A stretch of DNA of 64,000 nt from Microbacterium azadirachtae (GCF_000956545.1 NZ_JYIT01000078.1:1-64000), one strand, 5' to 3'. Shown: positions 8,453 to 17,476, counted from the first letter of the stretch. Numbers and translations: made by a program. Notes: generated by a model from the letters alone, not told the origin.

Positions 8453-10681
8453 GTGCGCTACGCAAGCCACGTCGCCGATCTCGTCGGCGCGACGCCCCTC
8501 GTCCGTCTCACCTCCGTCACCGGCGCGACCGCCGATCGTCCCGCGATCCGGGCGACCGTGCTCGCCAAGCTCGAGTACTTCAACCCCGGCGGTTCCGCGA
8601 AGGACCGCATCGCACGATCGATCGTCGACGCCGCCGAACGCGACGGCCTGCTGCTCCCCGGCGGCACGATCGTCGAGGCGACGAGCGGCAACACGGGTGT
8701 CGGCCTCGCACTGATCGCCCTCCAGCGCGGCTACCGCATGGTGTTCGTCGTGCCCGACAAGTTCGACGGGCCGAAGGTCGCGACGCTGCGCGCCTTCGGC
8801 GCCGAAGTGGTCGTCACGCCCACCTCCGTGCCGCCCGAGCACCCCGAGTCGTACTATTCGGTCGCCGCGCGCCTCGCCCGCGAGATCCCCGGCGCCTTCA
8901 ACCCCAACCAGTTCGCGAACCAGAACGGCCCGCTCGGCCACTACCGCTCGACGGGGCCCGAGATCTGGGACGACACGGACGGACGCGTCACCCACTTCGT
9001 CGCCGGCATCGGCACGGGCGGCACGATCAGCGGCACCGGGCGCTATCTCAAGGAGGTCAGCAAGGGACGCGTGCGCGTGATCGGCGCGGATCCGGAGGGG
9101 TCCCTCTACTCCGGCGGTCCGGTGCACTCCTACCTCGTCGAGGGCGTGGGGGAGGACTTTCTCCCGGACACGTTCGACGGAGCCGTGGTCGACGGCTACG
9201 AACGCGTCTCGGATGCCGAGTCGTTCGCGATGACCCGCCGGCTGGCGCGCGAGGAGGGTCTGCTCGTCGGCGGATCCAGCGGCATGGCCGTGGTGGCGGC
9301 CCTGCGGATCGCGGAGGGGCTCGGTGAGCACGACGTCGTGGTCGTGCTGCTGCCCGACCACGGCCGCGGCTACCTCGACAAGCTCTACGACGACGACTGG
9401 ATGACCGGACACGGGTTCGCCGTGACGGCCGCCGAGACCGCGCACGCCCCCATCGACCCGCCCGGCGGCGCCATGCCCGCCGCCGACGCCCGCCAGACGA
9501 ACGAACCGAACCACGCAGGAGGATCCGAGATGACCATCGAGACCGACAAGACCGCCACCGCCGCCATCCACGCCGGTCAGGCCGCCGATCCCTACACGGG
9601 CGCGGTGATCCCGCCGCTGCACCTGTCGACCACCTTCGTGCAGGACGGCATCGGCGGACTCCGCCAGGGCTACGAATACGGACGCAGCGGCAACCCGACG
9701 CGGGACGCCCTGCAGCAGCAGCTCGCGGCGCTCGAGGGCGGCACGCACGCGTACTCCTTCGCATCCGGGCTCGCCGCCGAGGACACCCTGCTGCGGGCGA
9801 TCCTGCAGCCCGGAGACCACGTGCTGCTCGGCAACGACGTGTACGGCGGGACGTTCCGGCTCATCTCCCGGGTGCTCGGCACCTGGGGCGTCACCGTGCA
9901 GGTCGTCGACATGAGCGACACCGAGGCCGTGCGCGCCGCGGTCGCCGCCAAGGCGCCGCGCGTGCTGTGGGTCGAGACGCCCTCGAACCCGCTGCTGCGG
10001 ATCTCCGACATCGCCGCGCTCGCCGAGATCGGCCACGCCGCCGAATCCGTGGTCGTCGTCGACAACACGTTCGCCACCCCGGCTCTGCAGCGCCCGCTCT
10101 CCCTCGGGGCCGATGTGGTCGTGCACTCCACCACGAAGTACCTCGGCGGCCACTCCGACGTCGTCGGCGGCGCGGTGGTGCTGAAGGACGCCGAGCTCGC
10201 CGAGAAGGTCGGCTTCCTGCAGTTCGCGGTGGGTGCGGTGTCCGGACCGTTCGACGCCTGGCTGACCACGCGCGGCATCAAGACGCTGCCGGTGCGGATG
10301 CGCCAGCACAACGCCAACGCCGAGGCGGTGGCGGAGTTCCTGGTGACCCACCCGCGCGTCGCCCACGTCTACTACCCCGGCCTTCCGGAGCACCCCGGCC
10401 ACGAGCTCGCCGCCCGCCAGATGTCCGGCTTCGGAGGCATCGTCTCGGTCGCCCTGGAGTCCGGGGAGGCGGCCCGCCGCTTCGCCGAGTCGACCCGCGT
10501 GTTCCAGCTCGCCGAGTCGCTCGGCGGCGTGGAGTCGCTCGTGAACTACCCGGACGCGATGACGCACGCCTCCGTGCGCGGCACCGAGGCCGCGGTGCCG
10601 GTGGAGGTCGTGCGGCTGTCCGTCGGCCTCGAGGACATCGCCGACCTCCTCGCCGACCTGGAGCAGGCTCTCCGCGCCTGA
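8453..10681 (+). CDS. Cystathionine beta-synthase / cystathionine gamma-synthase (or -lyase) fusion
   Basis: One uninterrupted frame of 742 residues joins two PLP enzymes of transsulfuration. Residues 1-320 are a beta-synthase/cysteine-synthase fold with PLP Lys50 in NPGGSAKDRIA, the EATSGNTGVG substrate loop and GIGTGGTISGTGRYLK. The regulatory CBS-domain pair seen in many actinobacterial homologues is absent. Residues about 320-359 are a low-complexity linker. Residues 360-742 are a complete Cys/Met-metabolism enzyme: GYEYGRSGNPTRD, PLP Lys562 in HSTTKYLGGHSD, and SLGGVESLVNYP. A strong AGGAGG ribosome site 7 nt before Met360 means a free gamma-enzyme could also be made. Synthase and lyase activity of the second half cannot be told apart here. 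The GTG start matches the family N-terminus (MRYA-DLVG-TPLVRL). Confidence 0.9.
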   Translation: MRYASHVADLVGATPLVRLTSVTGATADRPAIRATVLAKLEYFNPGGSAKDRIARSIVDAAERDGLLLPGGTIVEATSGNTGVGLALIALQRGYRMVFVVPDKFDGPKVATLRAFGAEVVVTPTSVPPEHPESYYSVAARLAREIPGAFNPNQFANQNGPLGHYRSTGPEIWDDTDGRVTHFVAGIGTGGTISGTGRYLKEVSKGRVRVIGADPEGSLYSGGPVHSYLVEGVGEDFLPDTFDGAVVDGYERVSDAESFAMTRRLAREEGLLVGGSSGMAVVAALRIAEGLGEHDVVVVLLPDHGRGYLDKLYDDDWMTGHGFAVTAAETAHAPIDPPGGAMPAADARQTNEPNHAGGSEMTIETDKTATAAIHAGQAADPYTGAVIPPLHLSTTFVQDGIGGLRQGYEYGRSGNPTRDALQQQLAALEGGTHAYSFASGLAAEDTLLRAILQPGDHVLLGNDVYGGTFRLISRVLGTWGVTVQVVDMSDTEAVRAAVAAKAPRVLWVETPSNPLLRISDIAALAEIGHAAESVVVVDNTFATPALQRPLSLGADVVVHSTTKYLGGHSDVVGGAVVLKDAELAEKVGFLQFAVGAVSGPFDAWLTTRGIKTLPVRMRQHNANAEAVAEFLVTHPRVAHVYYPGLPEHPGHELAARQMSGFGGIVSVALESGEAARRFAESTRVFQLAESLGGVESLVNYPDAMTHASVRGTEAAVPVEVVRLSVGLEDIADLLADLEQALRA
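9517..9532 (+). promoter_or_regulatory. Internal ribosome site and start codon inside the fusion
   Basis: AGGAGG at 9517-9522 is followed by 7 nt and ATG at 9530, in frame with the fusion. The ATG begins MTIETDKTATAAIHAG, a normal gamma-synthase N-terminus. This is what a separate gene start would look like; only an upstream stop codon is missing. Confidence 0.8.
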
Positions 10682-10707
10682 CTCCCCGGCTCCGGCCCCT
10701 TCGTCAG

Positions 10708-10778
10708 ACACAGTGCAGGAGATCCGGCTCCGTCTCGGCCCGATCGGGCCGGAGGGGGCCGGATCTCCTGCACTGTGT
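10708..10778. repeat. Palindromic element family A, copy A1 (71 bp)
   Basis: Two perfect 21-bp inverted arms flank a 29-nt centre. The outer arm begins ACACAGTGCAGGAGAT and the closing arm ends ATCTCCTGCACTGTGT. The centre holds a second palindrome (GGCCCGATCGGGCC). The element lies between the transsulfuration fusion and the DUF1349 gene. Compared with the other family A copies, the AACG/CGTT pair is AGTG/CACT, changed on both arms so that pairing is kept. Confidence 0.85.
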
Positions 10779-10826
10779 ACGGGCGAGCAGCGTGACCGGG
10801 CCGGGGCGACGCTTCCGGGGAGGCCG

Positions 10827-10832
10827 TAGCCT
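10827..10832 (+). promoter_or_regulatory. Leaderless promoter of the DUF1349 gene
   Basis: TAGCCT, then 6 nt, then the ATG at 10839, with no ribosome site. Confidence 0.55.
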
Positions 10833-10838
10833 GGCGAT

Positions 10839-11417
10839 ATGACGGACATCGCCTGGTCGGACGGACGCTGGACCCACGCCCCCGCCGCGCTCGCCGAAGA
10901 CGGCCGGGATCTCGTCGTCACGGCGGTCGAGGGGAGCGATGCCTGGCGCGTCACGGCGTACGGGTTCGTGCACGACAACGAGCACGCGCTCCTCGCGCCG
11001 TTCGCCGTGGGCACGGCCGTGGAGGTGGAGTTCACCGCGGCGTTCTCCGCCCAGTTCGACCAGGCCGGCGTGTTCGTGCGCGCGTCCGCCGAGCGCTGGG
11101 TCAAGGCGGGGGTGGAGTTCGCGGACGGCCGGCCTCAGGTGGGCGCCGTCGTCACCGACGTCATGTCGGACTGGTCGCTGTCGCCGGTGCCGGAGTGGAT
11201 CGACCGGCGGGTCCTGGTGCGCGTGAGCCGCGGTGACGACGCCCTCACGGTGCGCGCGGGTCTGGCCGGCGCCCCGCTGCAGCTCGTGCGCGTCCTGCCC
11301 TTCCCCGCCGAGCTCGCGGCGGAGGCGGGACCGTTCGTGTGCGCTCCGACGCGGCCGGGGCTGGCAGTGCGGCTGCACGCGTGGCGCGTGGTCGAGGCCG
11401 ACGGCGCGCTGCACTGA
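10839..11417 (+). CDS. DUF1349 domain-containing protein
   Basis: A 192-residue cytoplasmic protein with the beta-sandwich pattern of the DUF1349 (YesU-like, concanavalin-like) family. Recognisable parts are WRVTAYGFVHDNEHALL, FDQAGVFVRASAERWVKAGVEF and the WSLSPVPEW region near residue 115. Members are often near carbohydrate genes, but no specific activity is established and none is claimed here. It is a single gene between a family A palindrome and the copper operon. The ATG is placed 6 nt after a TAGCCT -10 box, which supports this start and a leaderless transcript. Confidence 0.8.
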   Translation: MTDIAWSDGRWTHAPAALAEDGRDLVVTAVEGSDAWRVTAYGFVHDNEHALLAPFAVGTAVEVEFTAAFSAQFDQAGVFVRASAERWVKAGVEFADGRPQVGAVVTDVMSDWSLSPVPEWIDRRVLVRVSRGDDALTVRAGLAGAPLQLVRVLPFPAELAAEAGPFVCAPTRPGLAVRLHAWRVVEADGALH

Positions 11418-11495
11418 CCGACGGCCTCACTCTGCAGGGCGACGCCATCCGCCCGGATCCTGAGGCATCCGATCCGGATCCTGACGGATGCGGGA

Positions 11496-11512
11496 ATACC
11501 CCCTGGGGGTAT
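11496..11512. promoter_or_regulatory. CsoR-type copper operator 1
   Basis: ATACCCCCTGGGGGTAT is a perfect palindrome with the T/ATACCC-GGGTAT form of CsoR sites. It directly abuts a possible -10 (TATGGT, 11512-11517), so bound repressor would block the promoter of the copper operon. Confidence 0.8.
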
Positions 11513-11528
11513 ATGGTTGTCGATATCG

Positions 11529-11547
11529 GATACCCGGACGGGGTATC
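11529..11547. promoter_or_regulatory. CsoR-type copper operator 2
   Basis: GATACCCGGACGGGGTATC is a second palindrome of the same form, 17 bp downstream of the first and 17 bp before the HMA start codon. Two sites around one promoter suggest cooperative copper-responsive repression. The CsoR gene is not in the window. Confidence 0.8.
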
Positions 11548-11563
11548 GGACGGAGGAGACGAC

Positions 11564-11773
11564 ATGACCACCACCGAGTACCAGGTGACCGGAATGACCT
11601 GCGGCCACTGCGAGATGTCCGTGCGGCGCGAAGTCGGCAAGATCGCCGGCGTCGACGCCGTCCAGGTCAGTGCGGCCGACGGCTCGCTCGTCATCACCGC
11701 GAGCGCCCCGCTCGACGACGCCCGCGTCTTCGCGGCGGTCGACGAAGCCGGATACCGGGCGGTCCGGGCCTGA
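11564..11773 (+). CDS. HMA-domain copper chaperone (CopZ-like)
   Basis: A 69-residue ferredoxin-fold HMA protein whose GMTCGHC motif (Cys13, Cys16) binds Cu(I). It would carry copper to CopA. The ATG follows GGAGGA with a normal spacing. An upstream extension in frame exists but would run through the operators, so it is rejected. Two CsoR-type palindromes control it. Its stop overlaps the next gene's ATG by one base, so the operon is translationally coupled. Confidence 0.92.
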   Translation: MTTTEYQVTGMTCGHCEMSVRREVGKIAGVDAVQVSAADGSLVITASAPLDDARVFAAVDEAGYRAVRA

Positions 11774-12699
11774 TGAACGCTGCGGGACGACTGGGCCTGT
11801 ACGGCGCAGCGCTCGCGGCGACCTTCGCCGTGGCGTTCGGCGCCGCGGGCCTGGTCGCCCCGCGCGGTGCCGCTCCGCAGGGCATCCAGCAGGAGGAGAA
11901 GGGCATGCAGGACCACGACATGCACGCACCGACCGCAGAGTCCTCACCCGGTCACGGCGGTCACACCGCGGCCGAGACGGCATCCGGGGTCGCGCTGGCG
12001 GCGGGCGGCTTCACCCTCGCCCCGGTCTCCGCGCCGGGCACGGTGGGGGAGAGCGGCGAGCTGAGCTTCTGCATCCTGGATCCGGCCGGGTCCCCGGTCA
12101 CGGCTTATGAGCCCCAGCACGAGAAGGATCTGCACCTCATCGTCGTGCGCAGCGACGGTGCATGGTTCCGCCACGTGCATCCCGCTCTCGACCGCGCGAG
12201 CGGCACCTGGAGTCTGCCCTGGACGTGGGATGCCGCAGGGTCGTACCGGGTGTTCGCGGACTTCGCCGCCTCGGGCGCGGATCCGGTCACCCTCACCCGC
12301 ACCGTCGACGTCGCCGGCTCCTTCGCGCCGACGCACCCCGAGACCACCGCCACTGCTCGCGTGGACGGGTTCGAGGCGCGCATCACAGGCGACCTGGTTC
12401 CGGGATCCGCGTCCGAGCTGACCGTCACGATCACGCGAGACGGCGCACCGGTCACCGCGCTGCAGCCCTATCTGGGCGCGTTCGGCCATCTGGTGGCGCT
12501 GCGTGAAGGCGACCTGGCCTACCTGCACGTGCACCCCGAGGGTGCGGAGCCGTCGCCCGGTGAGGTCTCCGGGCCCGACGTGCGCTTCGGCGCGCAGGTG
12601 CCCACGGCCGGCCGCTACCTGCTCTACTTCGACTTCCAGGTCGACGGCGTCGTGCACACGGCGGCCTTCGTACGGGACGCCGTCGCCCACGCCCACTGA
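11773..12699 (+). CDS. Membrane-anchored or secreted His/Met-rich protein of the copper operon
   Basis: A 308-residue protein with an N-terminal hydrophobic segment (residues 7-28) that should anchor or export it. A metal-binding-like region ([17 protein letters not shown]) follows. Two related beta-rich halves come next, each with a His motif: [22 protein letters not shown] and [21 protein letters not shown]. The duplicated His pairs suggest copper binding outside the membrane. Homologues often sit between a CopZ-like gene and copA in actinobacteria. It is inferred to be an extracytoplasmic copper handler; no enzyme motif is seen. Confidence 0.8.
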   Translation: MNAAGRLGLYGAALAATFAVAFGAAGLVAPRGAAPQGIQQEEKGMQDHDMHAPTAESSPGHGGHTAAETASGVALAAGGFTLAPVSAPGTVGESGELSFCILDPAGSPVTAYEPQHEKDLHLIVVRSDGAWFRHVHPALDRASGTWSLPWTWDAAGSYRVFADFAASGADPVTLTRTVDVAGSFAPTHPETTATARVDGFEARITGDLVPGSASELTVTITRDGAPVTALQPYLGAFGHLVALREGDLAYLHVHPEGAEPSPGEVSGPDVRFGAQVPTAGRYLLYFDFQVDGVVHTAAFVRDAVAHAH

Positions 12700-12731
12700 C
12701 CCATACGACGACATCGGAAGGAGACGCACCC

Positions 12732-14990
12732 ATGGACGCGAAAAGCCTGGAGCTCGAGATCGGCGGGATGACCTGCGCCTCCTGCGCGAACCGCATCGAG
12801 AAGACCCTGAACCGGATCGACGGCGTGACGGCGACCGTGAACTACGCGACGGAGAAGGCGAAGGTGTCGCTGCCCGAGGGGTTGGATCCTTCGGTCCTCA
12901 TCGCGCATGTCGAGGACATCGGCTACTCCGCTGTGCTCCCCGCGCCGCCGGCGGCGCCGGGGGCCGCGGACGGAGGCGAGTCCGCGGAGGACGCCGACGA
13001 CCGGGAGCTCCGCGCGCTGCGCACGCGGCTGATCGTCAGCACGATCCTGACCGTCCCCGTCATCGCCCTGGCGATGATCCCCGCGCTGCAGTTCACGTTC
13101 TGGCAGTGGGCGTCCCTCGCGCTCGCCGCTCCCGTGATCGTGTGGGGCGCCTGGCCCTTCCACCGTGCCGCGTGGCTCAACCTGCGCCACGGCGCGGCGA
13201 CGATGGACACGCTCATCTCGATGGGCACGCTCGCCGCGTTCGGCTGGTCGCTGTACGCGCTGTTCCTCGGCACGGCCGGCGAGCCGGGCATGCGTCATGC
13301 GTTCTCGTTCGCGCTGACGGCCGGTGACGGCGCGGGCAGCATCTATCTCGAGGTGGGCGCCGGGGTGACGGTGTTCATCCTCGCGGGGCGGTACTTCGAG
13401 AAGCGGTCCAAGCGCCGGGCCGGCGCCGCCCTGCGCGCACTGCTCGAGCTCGGCGCGAAGGATGTCGCGGTGCTCCGGCCCGCGAGCTCCGAGGGCGGAT
13501 CGACCTCGGAGGAGGTGCGGATCCCGATCGCGCAGCTGACGGTCGGCGACGAGTTCGTCGTGCGCCCCGGCGAGAAGATCGCCACGGACGGGGTCGTCGT
13601 CGCGGGTGCCGGCGCGGTCGACGCATCCCTGCTGACCGGCGAGTCGGTGCCCGTCGAGGTGACGGCGGGAGACGTCGTCGCCGGCGCCACGGTCAATGCG
13701 GGAGGGCGGCTCGTGGTGCGCGCCACCCGGGTCGGCGCCGACACGCAGCTCGCGCAGATGGCGCGACTCGTCGAGGACGCGCAGACCGGCAAGGCCGAGG
13801 TGCAGCGCCTCGCCGACCGCATCTCCGGTGTGTTCGTGCCCATCGTGATCGCGGTCGCCGTCGCGACGCTCGGGGCGTGGCTCGGCGCCGGGTTCGGCGC
13901 GACGGCCGCCTTCACGGCCGCGGTCGCGGTGCTCGTGATCGCGTGCCCGTGCGCCCTGGGTCTCGCCACCCCGACCGCGCTGCTGGTCGGGACCGGCCGC
14001 GGCGCCCAGCTCGGGATCCTCATCAAGGGGCCCGAGGTGCTGGAGTCCACCCGTCGCGTCGACACGATCGTGCTCGACAAGACGGGCACGGTCACGAGCG
14101 GTCGGATGACCCTCGTCGACGTCGTGACCGAGGACGGGACGGATCCGGCGGAGCTGCTGCGCCTGGCTGGAGCGGTCGAGAACGCGTCGGAGCACCCGAT
14201 CGCCCAGGCGGTCGCCCGCGCGGCGGCTGCGGCGGGGGAGCTCGGCGGCGTCGAGTCCTTCCAGAACATCGAGGGCCGAGGCGTCCAGGGCGTCGTCGAG
14301 GGGCATGCCGTGCTCGTGGGCCGCGAGGCCCTGCTCGCCGACTGGTCGCAGCACCTCAGCCCGCAGGTCGCCGCGGCGAAGGCCGACGCGGAGGCCGGCG
14401 GCAAGACCGTGGTCGCCGTCGGCTGGGACGGCGTCGCGCGCGGGATCCTCGTCGTCGCCGACACCGTGAAGCCGACGAGCGCCGACGCGGTCGCCGCGCT
14501 GAAGCGCCTCGGCCTCACGCCGATCCTGCTCACCGGCGACAACGCGGCGGTCGCGCGGCGCATCGCGGACGAGGTCGGGATCGACGAGGTCGTCGCGGAG
14601 GTGCTGCCCGAGGGCAAGGTCGACGTCGTCGCGCGGCTGCAGCGGGAGGGGCGGACCGTGGCGATGGTGGGCGACGGCGTGAACGACGCCCCGGCGCTCG
14701 CCACCGCCGACTTGGGGATGGCCATGGGCACCGGCACCGACGTCGCGATCGAGGCGAGCGACATCACGCTGGTGCGCGGCGATCTGCGCACCGCCGCCGA
14801 CGCCATCCGGCTCTCCCGGCGCACGCTCGGCACGATCAAGGCGAACCTGTTCTGGGCCTTCGCCTACAACGTGGCGGCGATCCCGGTGGCGGCGCTGGGG
14901 CTGCTGAACCCGATGCTCGCCGGTGCGGCGATGGCGTTCTCGAGCGTGTTCGTGGTGGGCAACAGCCTGCGTCTGCGACGCTTCCGCTGA
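12732..14990 (+). CDS. copA: Copper-exporting P1B-type ATPase CopA
   Basis: A 752-residue heavy-metal P-type ATPase. One N-terminal HMA domain has GGMTCASC (Cys15, Cys18). The transmembrane CPC motif (Cys405, in [14 protein letters not shown]) defines the Cu(I) class. The phosphorylated Asp449 is in [21 protein letters not shown] (the HP locus of P1B pumps) and [16 protein letters not shown] complete the actuator, nucleotide-binding and hinge motifs. AAGGAG lies 10 nt before the ATG. It is the third gene of the CsoR-boxed operon and would export excess Cu(I). A strong hairpin follows the stop codon. Confidence 0.95.
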   Translation: MDAKSLELEIGGMTCASCANRIEKTLNRIDGVTATVNYATEKAKVSLPEGLDPSVLIAHVEDIGYSAVLPAPPAAPGAADGGESAEDADDRELRALRTRLIVSTILTVPVIALAMIPALQFTFWQWASLALAAPVIVWGAWPFHRAAWLNLRHGAATMDTLISMGTLAAFGWSLYALFLGTAGEPGMRHAFSFALTAGDGAGSIYLEVGAGVTVFILAGRYFEKRSKRRAGAALRALLELGAKDVAVLRPASSEGGSTSEEVRIPIAQLTVGDEFVVRPGEKIATDGVVVAGAGAVDASLLTGESVPVEVTAGDVVAGATVNAGGRLVVRATRVGADTQLAQMARLVEDAQTGKAEVQRLADRISGVFVPIVIAVAVATLGAWLGAGFGATAAFTAAVAVLVIACPCALGLATPTALLVGTGRGAQLGILIKGPEVLESTRRVDTIVLDKTGTVTSGRMTLVDVVTEDGTDPAELLRLAGAVENASEHPIAQAVARAAAAAGELGGVESFQNIEGRGVQGVVEGHAVLVGREALLADWSQHLSPQVAAAKADAEAGGKTVVAVGWDGVARGILVVADTVKPTSADAVAALKRLGLTPILLTGDNAAVARRIADEVGIDEVVAEVLPEGKVDVVARLQREGRTVAMVGDGVNDAPALATADLGMAMGTGTDVAIEASDITLVRGDLRTAADAIRLSRRTLGTIKANLFWAFAYNVAAIPVAALGLLNPMLAGAAMAFSSVFVVGNSLRLRRFR

Positions 14991-15000
14991 GCCCGGATCC

Positions 15001-15030
15001 CTGACGCCCGCCGATCGCGGCGGGCGTCAG
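15001..15030. terminator. Bidirectional terminator hairpin
   Basis: CTGACGCCCGCCG pairs with its exact complement 4 nt later, ending at 15030. It separates copA from the convergent small membrane protein gene and overlaps that gene's stop codon at 15027-15029. Confidence 0.8.
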
Positions 15031-15392
15031 GCCCCGTGCCAGAAGATCGCGATGCCGGCGTTCAGCAGCGCGAGTGCGCCGATCGTCCAGAAGGCGACAG
15101 CGGTGGGCCGTCCGGCCTTCTCCCGGGTGATGACGACGCCGAAGGCCCCGCCGATCGCGAGGGCGACCGCGAGCTTCACCCCGAGCTTGAGGTAGTCCAG
15201 ATGGACGCCCGCCGGGAACGGGATCGCGAGCAGCAGGCCGGATCCGATCATCACGCCGAGGCCGGTGCGGAACAGCGTCGTGGTCGCATAGCGGTGCCGT
15301 ACGGCCTGCGCCGCCCAGCCGCCGAGCAGCAGCGCGAAGCCGACGAGGTGCACGAGCACGAGCAGCTCGCGCAGCACGGTGAGAAGGTTCAT
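15027..15392 (-). CDS. Small four-helix membrane protein
   Basis: A 121-residue integral membrane protein with four predicted helices, near residues 8-28, 40-58, 68-88 and 97-117. Little lies outside the membrane. HLVGFALLLGGWAAQAV and the FRTGLGVMIGSG turn are the best-conserved-looking parts. No catalytic motif is visible and the function is unknown. AGGAGA precedes the ATG. It lies 18 bp after an SDR gene and probably belongs to the MarR-controlled unit read leftward from 16834. Confidence 0.75.
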   Translation of the reverse strand: MNLLTVLRELLVLVHLVGFALLLGGWAAQAVRHRYATTTLFRTGLGVMIGSGLLLAIPFPAGVHLDYLKLGVKLAVALAIGGAFGVVITREKAGRPTAVAFWTIGALALLNAGIAIFWHGA

Positions 15393-15410
15393 CCTGGTCT
15401 CCTGTCCGGA

Positions 15411-16136
15411 TCAGGCCGCGGCGGTCTTGCCGCCGTCGACGGGAAGCACGACGCCGGTCACGAACGACGCGGCGGGGGAGGCGAGCCAGGCGATCGCCTC
15501 GGCGACCTCCTCGGGGCGGCCCATGCGCTGCAGCGGCACGACGCGGCCGATCCGCTCGCGCACCTCCTGCGGCTGACCGAGCACGTTCCCCGACGCGATC
15601 GGCCCCGGTGCGACGGCGTTGACGCGCACGCCGCGGGCGGCTTCGTCGAGGGCCGTGGTGCGGGTGAGGCCGACGACGCCGTGCTTGGCCGCCGCGTAGG
15701 CGGACATGCCCGGCGCCCCGCCGATGCCCGCGGTGGAGGACACGTTCACCACGGCGCCCCCCTCGGAGATCGCGGCGAGCTCCGCGCGGAGGCATCGCGC
15801 GAGACCGAGGAGGTCCACGGCGAGCACCTGCATCAGCTCGGTGTCGCCGATCGCCGTCAGGGGTCGCGGCAGGTGCGCGACGCCGAGGTTGTTCACGGCG
15901 ACCTGGATGCCGTCCCGCGCCTCGAGGTGCAGGAAGCGTGCGAGGGCGTCGTGCTCGGCGGCGTCGAACGCGCCCGTGGCGACATCGGTCCCGCCGTCCC
16001 GCAGTCCGGAGGCGAGCGCGTCGAGCGGTTCCCTGCGGCGCGCCACGAGAAGCAGGCGATGGCCTTCCGCGGCGAGCCTGCGTGCGGTCGCCGAGCCGAT
16101 GGCGCCGTTCGCGCCCACGATGAGGGCGGTGCTCAT
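15411..16136 (-). CDS. SDR-family oxidoreductase
   Basis: A 241-residue classical short-chain dehydrogenase. The N-terminal GANGAIG replaces the usual TGxxxGIG cofactor turn but keeps the glycine spacing; the following ARR suggests NADP(H). NNLGVAH is the NAG-like motif. The catalytic set is Ser in NVSSTAGIGG with Tyr and Lys in YAAAKHG. SFVTGVVLPVDGG near the end is typical. The substrate is unknown. Its ATG overlaps the upstream membrane-protein stop by 4 bp, placing it in the operon divergent from marR. Confidence 0.88.
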   Translation of the reverse strand: MSTALIVGANGAIGSATARRLAAEGHRLLLVARRREPLDALASGLRDGGTDVATGAFDAAEHDALARFLHLEARDGIQVAVNNLGVAHLPRPLTAIGDTELMQVLAVDLLGLARCLRAELAAISEGGAVVNVSSTAGIGGAPGMSAYAAAKHGVVGLTRTTALDEAARGVRVNAVAPGPIASGNVLGQPQEVRERIGRVVPLQRMGRPEEVAEAIAWLASPAASFVTGVVLPVDGGKTAAA

Positions 16137-16834
16137 GACCGCTCCCCGCCGGCGAGACGGGGATCCCGGCGCGGCCGGTCCCGGGGCAGCAGGAACGCGG
16201 CCGCGATGAGCCACAGACCGCCTCCGAAGCGGACCAGCGGCAGCAGCACCTGCAGCGGGTCGAGCACGAGCGAGAGGAACGACAGCTCGCCGCACGCCGC
16301 GATGACGAGGCCGGCCAGGGCGAACCAGCGCGGCATGAGCCGCAGGATGAAGGCGGGCACGGCGACTCCCGCGATGAGCAGCCCGAGGCCGACCGCGTAG
16401 CCGACACCGCCGAGGGCGAAGGCGAGCACGCCGAGCGTCGAGGCGACGCCGCCGGGGGCGGGCGCGGACGCCAGCGCCCAGGTGACCAGGGCCGAGACCG
16501 CCAGCAGGATCGAGGCGGTGATTCCGCCGTAGAGGCCGATCACCGGCCCGGGCACGCGCACGCCGAGACGCAGCTGGCGGGCGTAGACCGACGCGGTGAG
16601 GATCCCGAGCGGCACGGCGGCTCCGAGCTGCAGGGTCGCCGCGATGCGGATCGGCAGGGCGTGGTTCGCGTACCAGGCCGCGACGTCGGCGGCGGGTGCG
16701 AACGGTGCGGGGACGGATCCGGTGCCCGCGAGCAAGGTGCCGACCCCGGCGAGGGTGAGCGCGAACGTCACGATGGCGAGCGGTCCCAGTGGCGGCCCGC
16801 CGGGGCGACGGGAGCGGGGCGAATAATCGGTCAT
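16133..16834 (-). CDS. Seven-helix DUF4386-like membrane protein
   Basis: An integral membrane protein of 233 residues counted from the ATG at 16834; an in-frame GTG at 16852 would add six residues but lies in the operator. Repeated hydrophobic segments suggest six or seven helices. The pattern of PAPFAPAADVAAWYANHALPIRIAA followed by paired helices resembles DUF4386-type proteins, whose function is unknown. It is the first gene of a leftward unit (membrane protein, SDR, small membrane protein) that shares a control region with the divergent marR gene. Confidence 0.65.
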   Translation of the reverse strand: MTDYSPRSRRPGGPPLGPLAIVTFALTLAGVGTLLAGTGSVPAPFAPAADVAAWYANHALPIRIAATLQLGAAVPLGILTASVYARQLRLGVRVPGPVIGLYGGITASILLAVSALVTWALASAPAPGGVASTLGVLAFALGGVGYAVGLGLLIAGVAVPAFILRLMPRWFALAGLVIAACGELSFLSLVLDPLQVLLPLVRFGGGLWLIAAAFLLPRDRPRRDPRLAGGERS

Positions 16835-16840
16835 GAGTGA

Positions 16841-16863
16841 AATGATGCACACTATGAATCATT
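16841..16863. promoter_or_regulatory. Probable MarR operator
   Basis: AATGAT at 16841-16846 and ATCATT at 16858-16863 form an inverted repeat with an 11-bp spacer. It is an A/T-rich patch in the narrow gap between the membrane-protein start and marR, and overlaps the region just upstream of the marR -10 box. Confidence 0.6.
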
Positions 16864-16875
16864 CTGTCAAGAGAC

Positions 16876-16881
16876 TAAGCT
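16876..16881 (+). promoter_or_regulatory. Leaderless promoter of marR
   Basis: TAAGCT, 6 nt, then ATG at 16888. Confidence 0.6.
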
Positions 16882-16887
16882 GAGGGC

Positions 16888-17364
16888 ATGAACAGTCCTG
16901 GGGGACCGGAACGCACCGGCTTCCTGCTCTCGCAGCTCGGATCCTTCGCGGCGGCGCGCTTCGCCGAGCTCGTCAAGCCGCTGGGCCTCACGCCGGCGAT
17001 GGCCGGCGCGCTGCGGATCCTGGCGCGCAGCCCCGGGCTCAGTCAGCGTGCGCTCGCCGATCGGCTCGGCGCCGTGCCCAGCCGCGTCGTCGTGCTCGTG
17101 GACGCGCTCGAGGCCGCCGGGTTCGTGTCCCGCACCCGCGACCCCGAGGATCGCCGCCACCACCGGCTCGACCTGACCGATGCCGGTCGCGCCGCGATGG
17201 GCCGGCTCCGCGGTGCGGCGGAGCAGCAGAACGCCGACCTGCTGGCTCCGCTCGACGCGGAGGAGCGGGCGGCGCTCGGCACCCTCGTCTCCCGCCTCGC
17301 CGTCGCCCACGGGATCGATCCCGACGTGCACCGCGGGTTCGCCGACCACCCGGAATCGCGGTAG
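16888..17364 (+). CDS. MarR-family transcriptional regulator
   Basis: A 158-residue winged-helix dimer protein. The recognition region is LSQRALADRLGAVPSRVVVLVDALEAAG, and the wing is TRDPEDRRHHRLDLTDAGRAAM, a classic MarR pattern with Asp-Arg-Arg. It probably represses itself and the divergent membrane-protein/SDR operon through the AATGAT-N11-ATCATT repeat. The inducing ligand is unknown. Confidence 0.9.
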   Translation: MNSPGGPERTGFLLSQLGSFAAARFAELVKPLGLTPAMAGALRILARSPGLSQRALADRLGAVPSRVVVLVDALEAAGFVSRTRDPEDRRHHRLDLTDAGRAAMGRLRGAAEQQNADLLAPLDAEERAALGTLVSRLAVAHGIDPDVHRGFADHPESR

Positions 17365-17450
17365 ATCCGCCGGAGATCCGTCAGGATCCGGAGAGAAAAC
17401 CGCTCGACCCCCTTTCGGTCCTCCGAATCGATTCGATACCATGGGAGACG

Positions 17451-17476
17451 GCCTGCCGTGACCGATCACGGCGGGC
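17451..17476 (+). terminator. Hairpin upstream of the MATE transporter gene
   Basis: GCCTGCCGTGA pairs with TCACGGCGGGC (11 bp, one G-U) around a CCGA tetraloop and is followed by CTTG. It may end marR transcription or act in the leader of the transporter mRNA. Confidence 0.5.

Noticed and set aside
10708..10778. Family A and B palindromes as ordinary rho-independent terminators
   Set aside because: They lack U-tracts, have large fixed-length centres, occur in tandem pairs, and in one case lie inside a gene.
8438..11104. A long minus-strand frame (888 codons) across the transsulfuration fusion and the DUF1349 gene
   Set aside because: Composition is that of antisense high-GC DNA, and the plus-strand genes carry clear catalytic motifs.
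17441..17461. A six-codon frame (MGDGLP) upstream of the MATE gene
   Set aside because: No TANNNT box at the right distance and no repeated amino acid; the hairpin there is the more likely signal.
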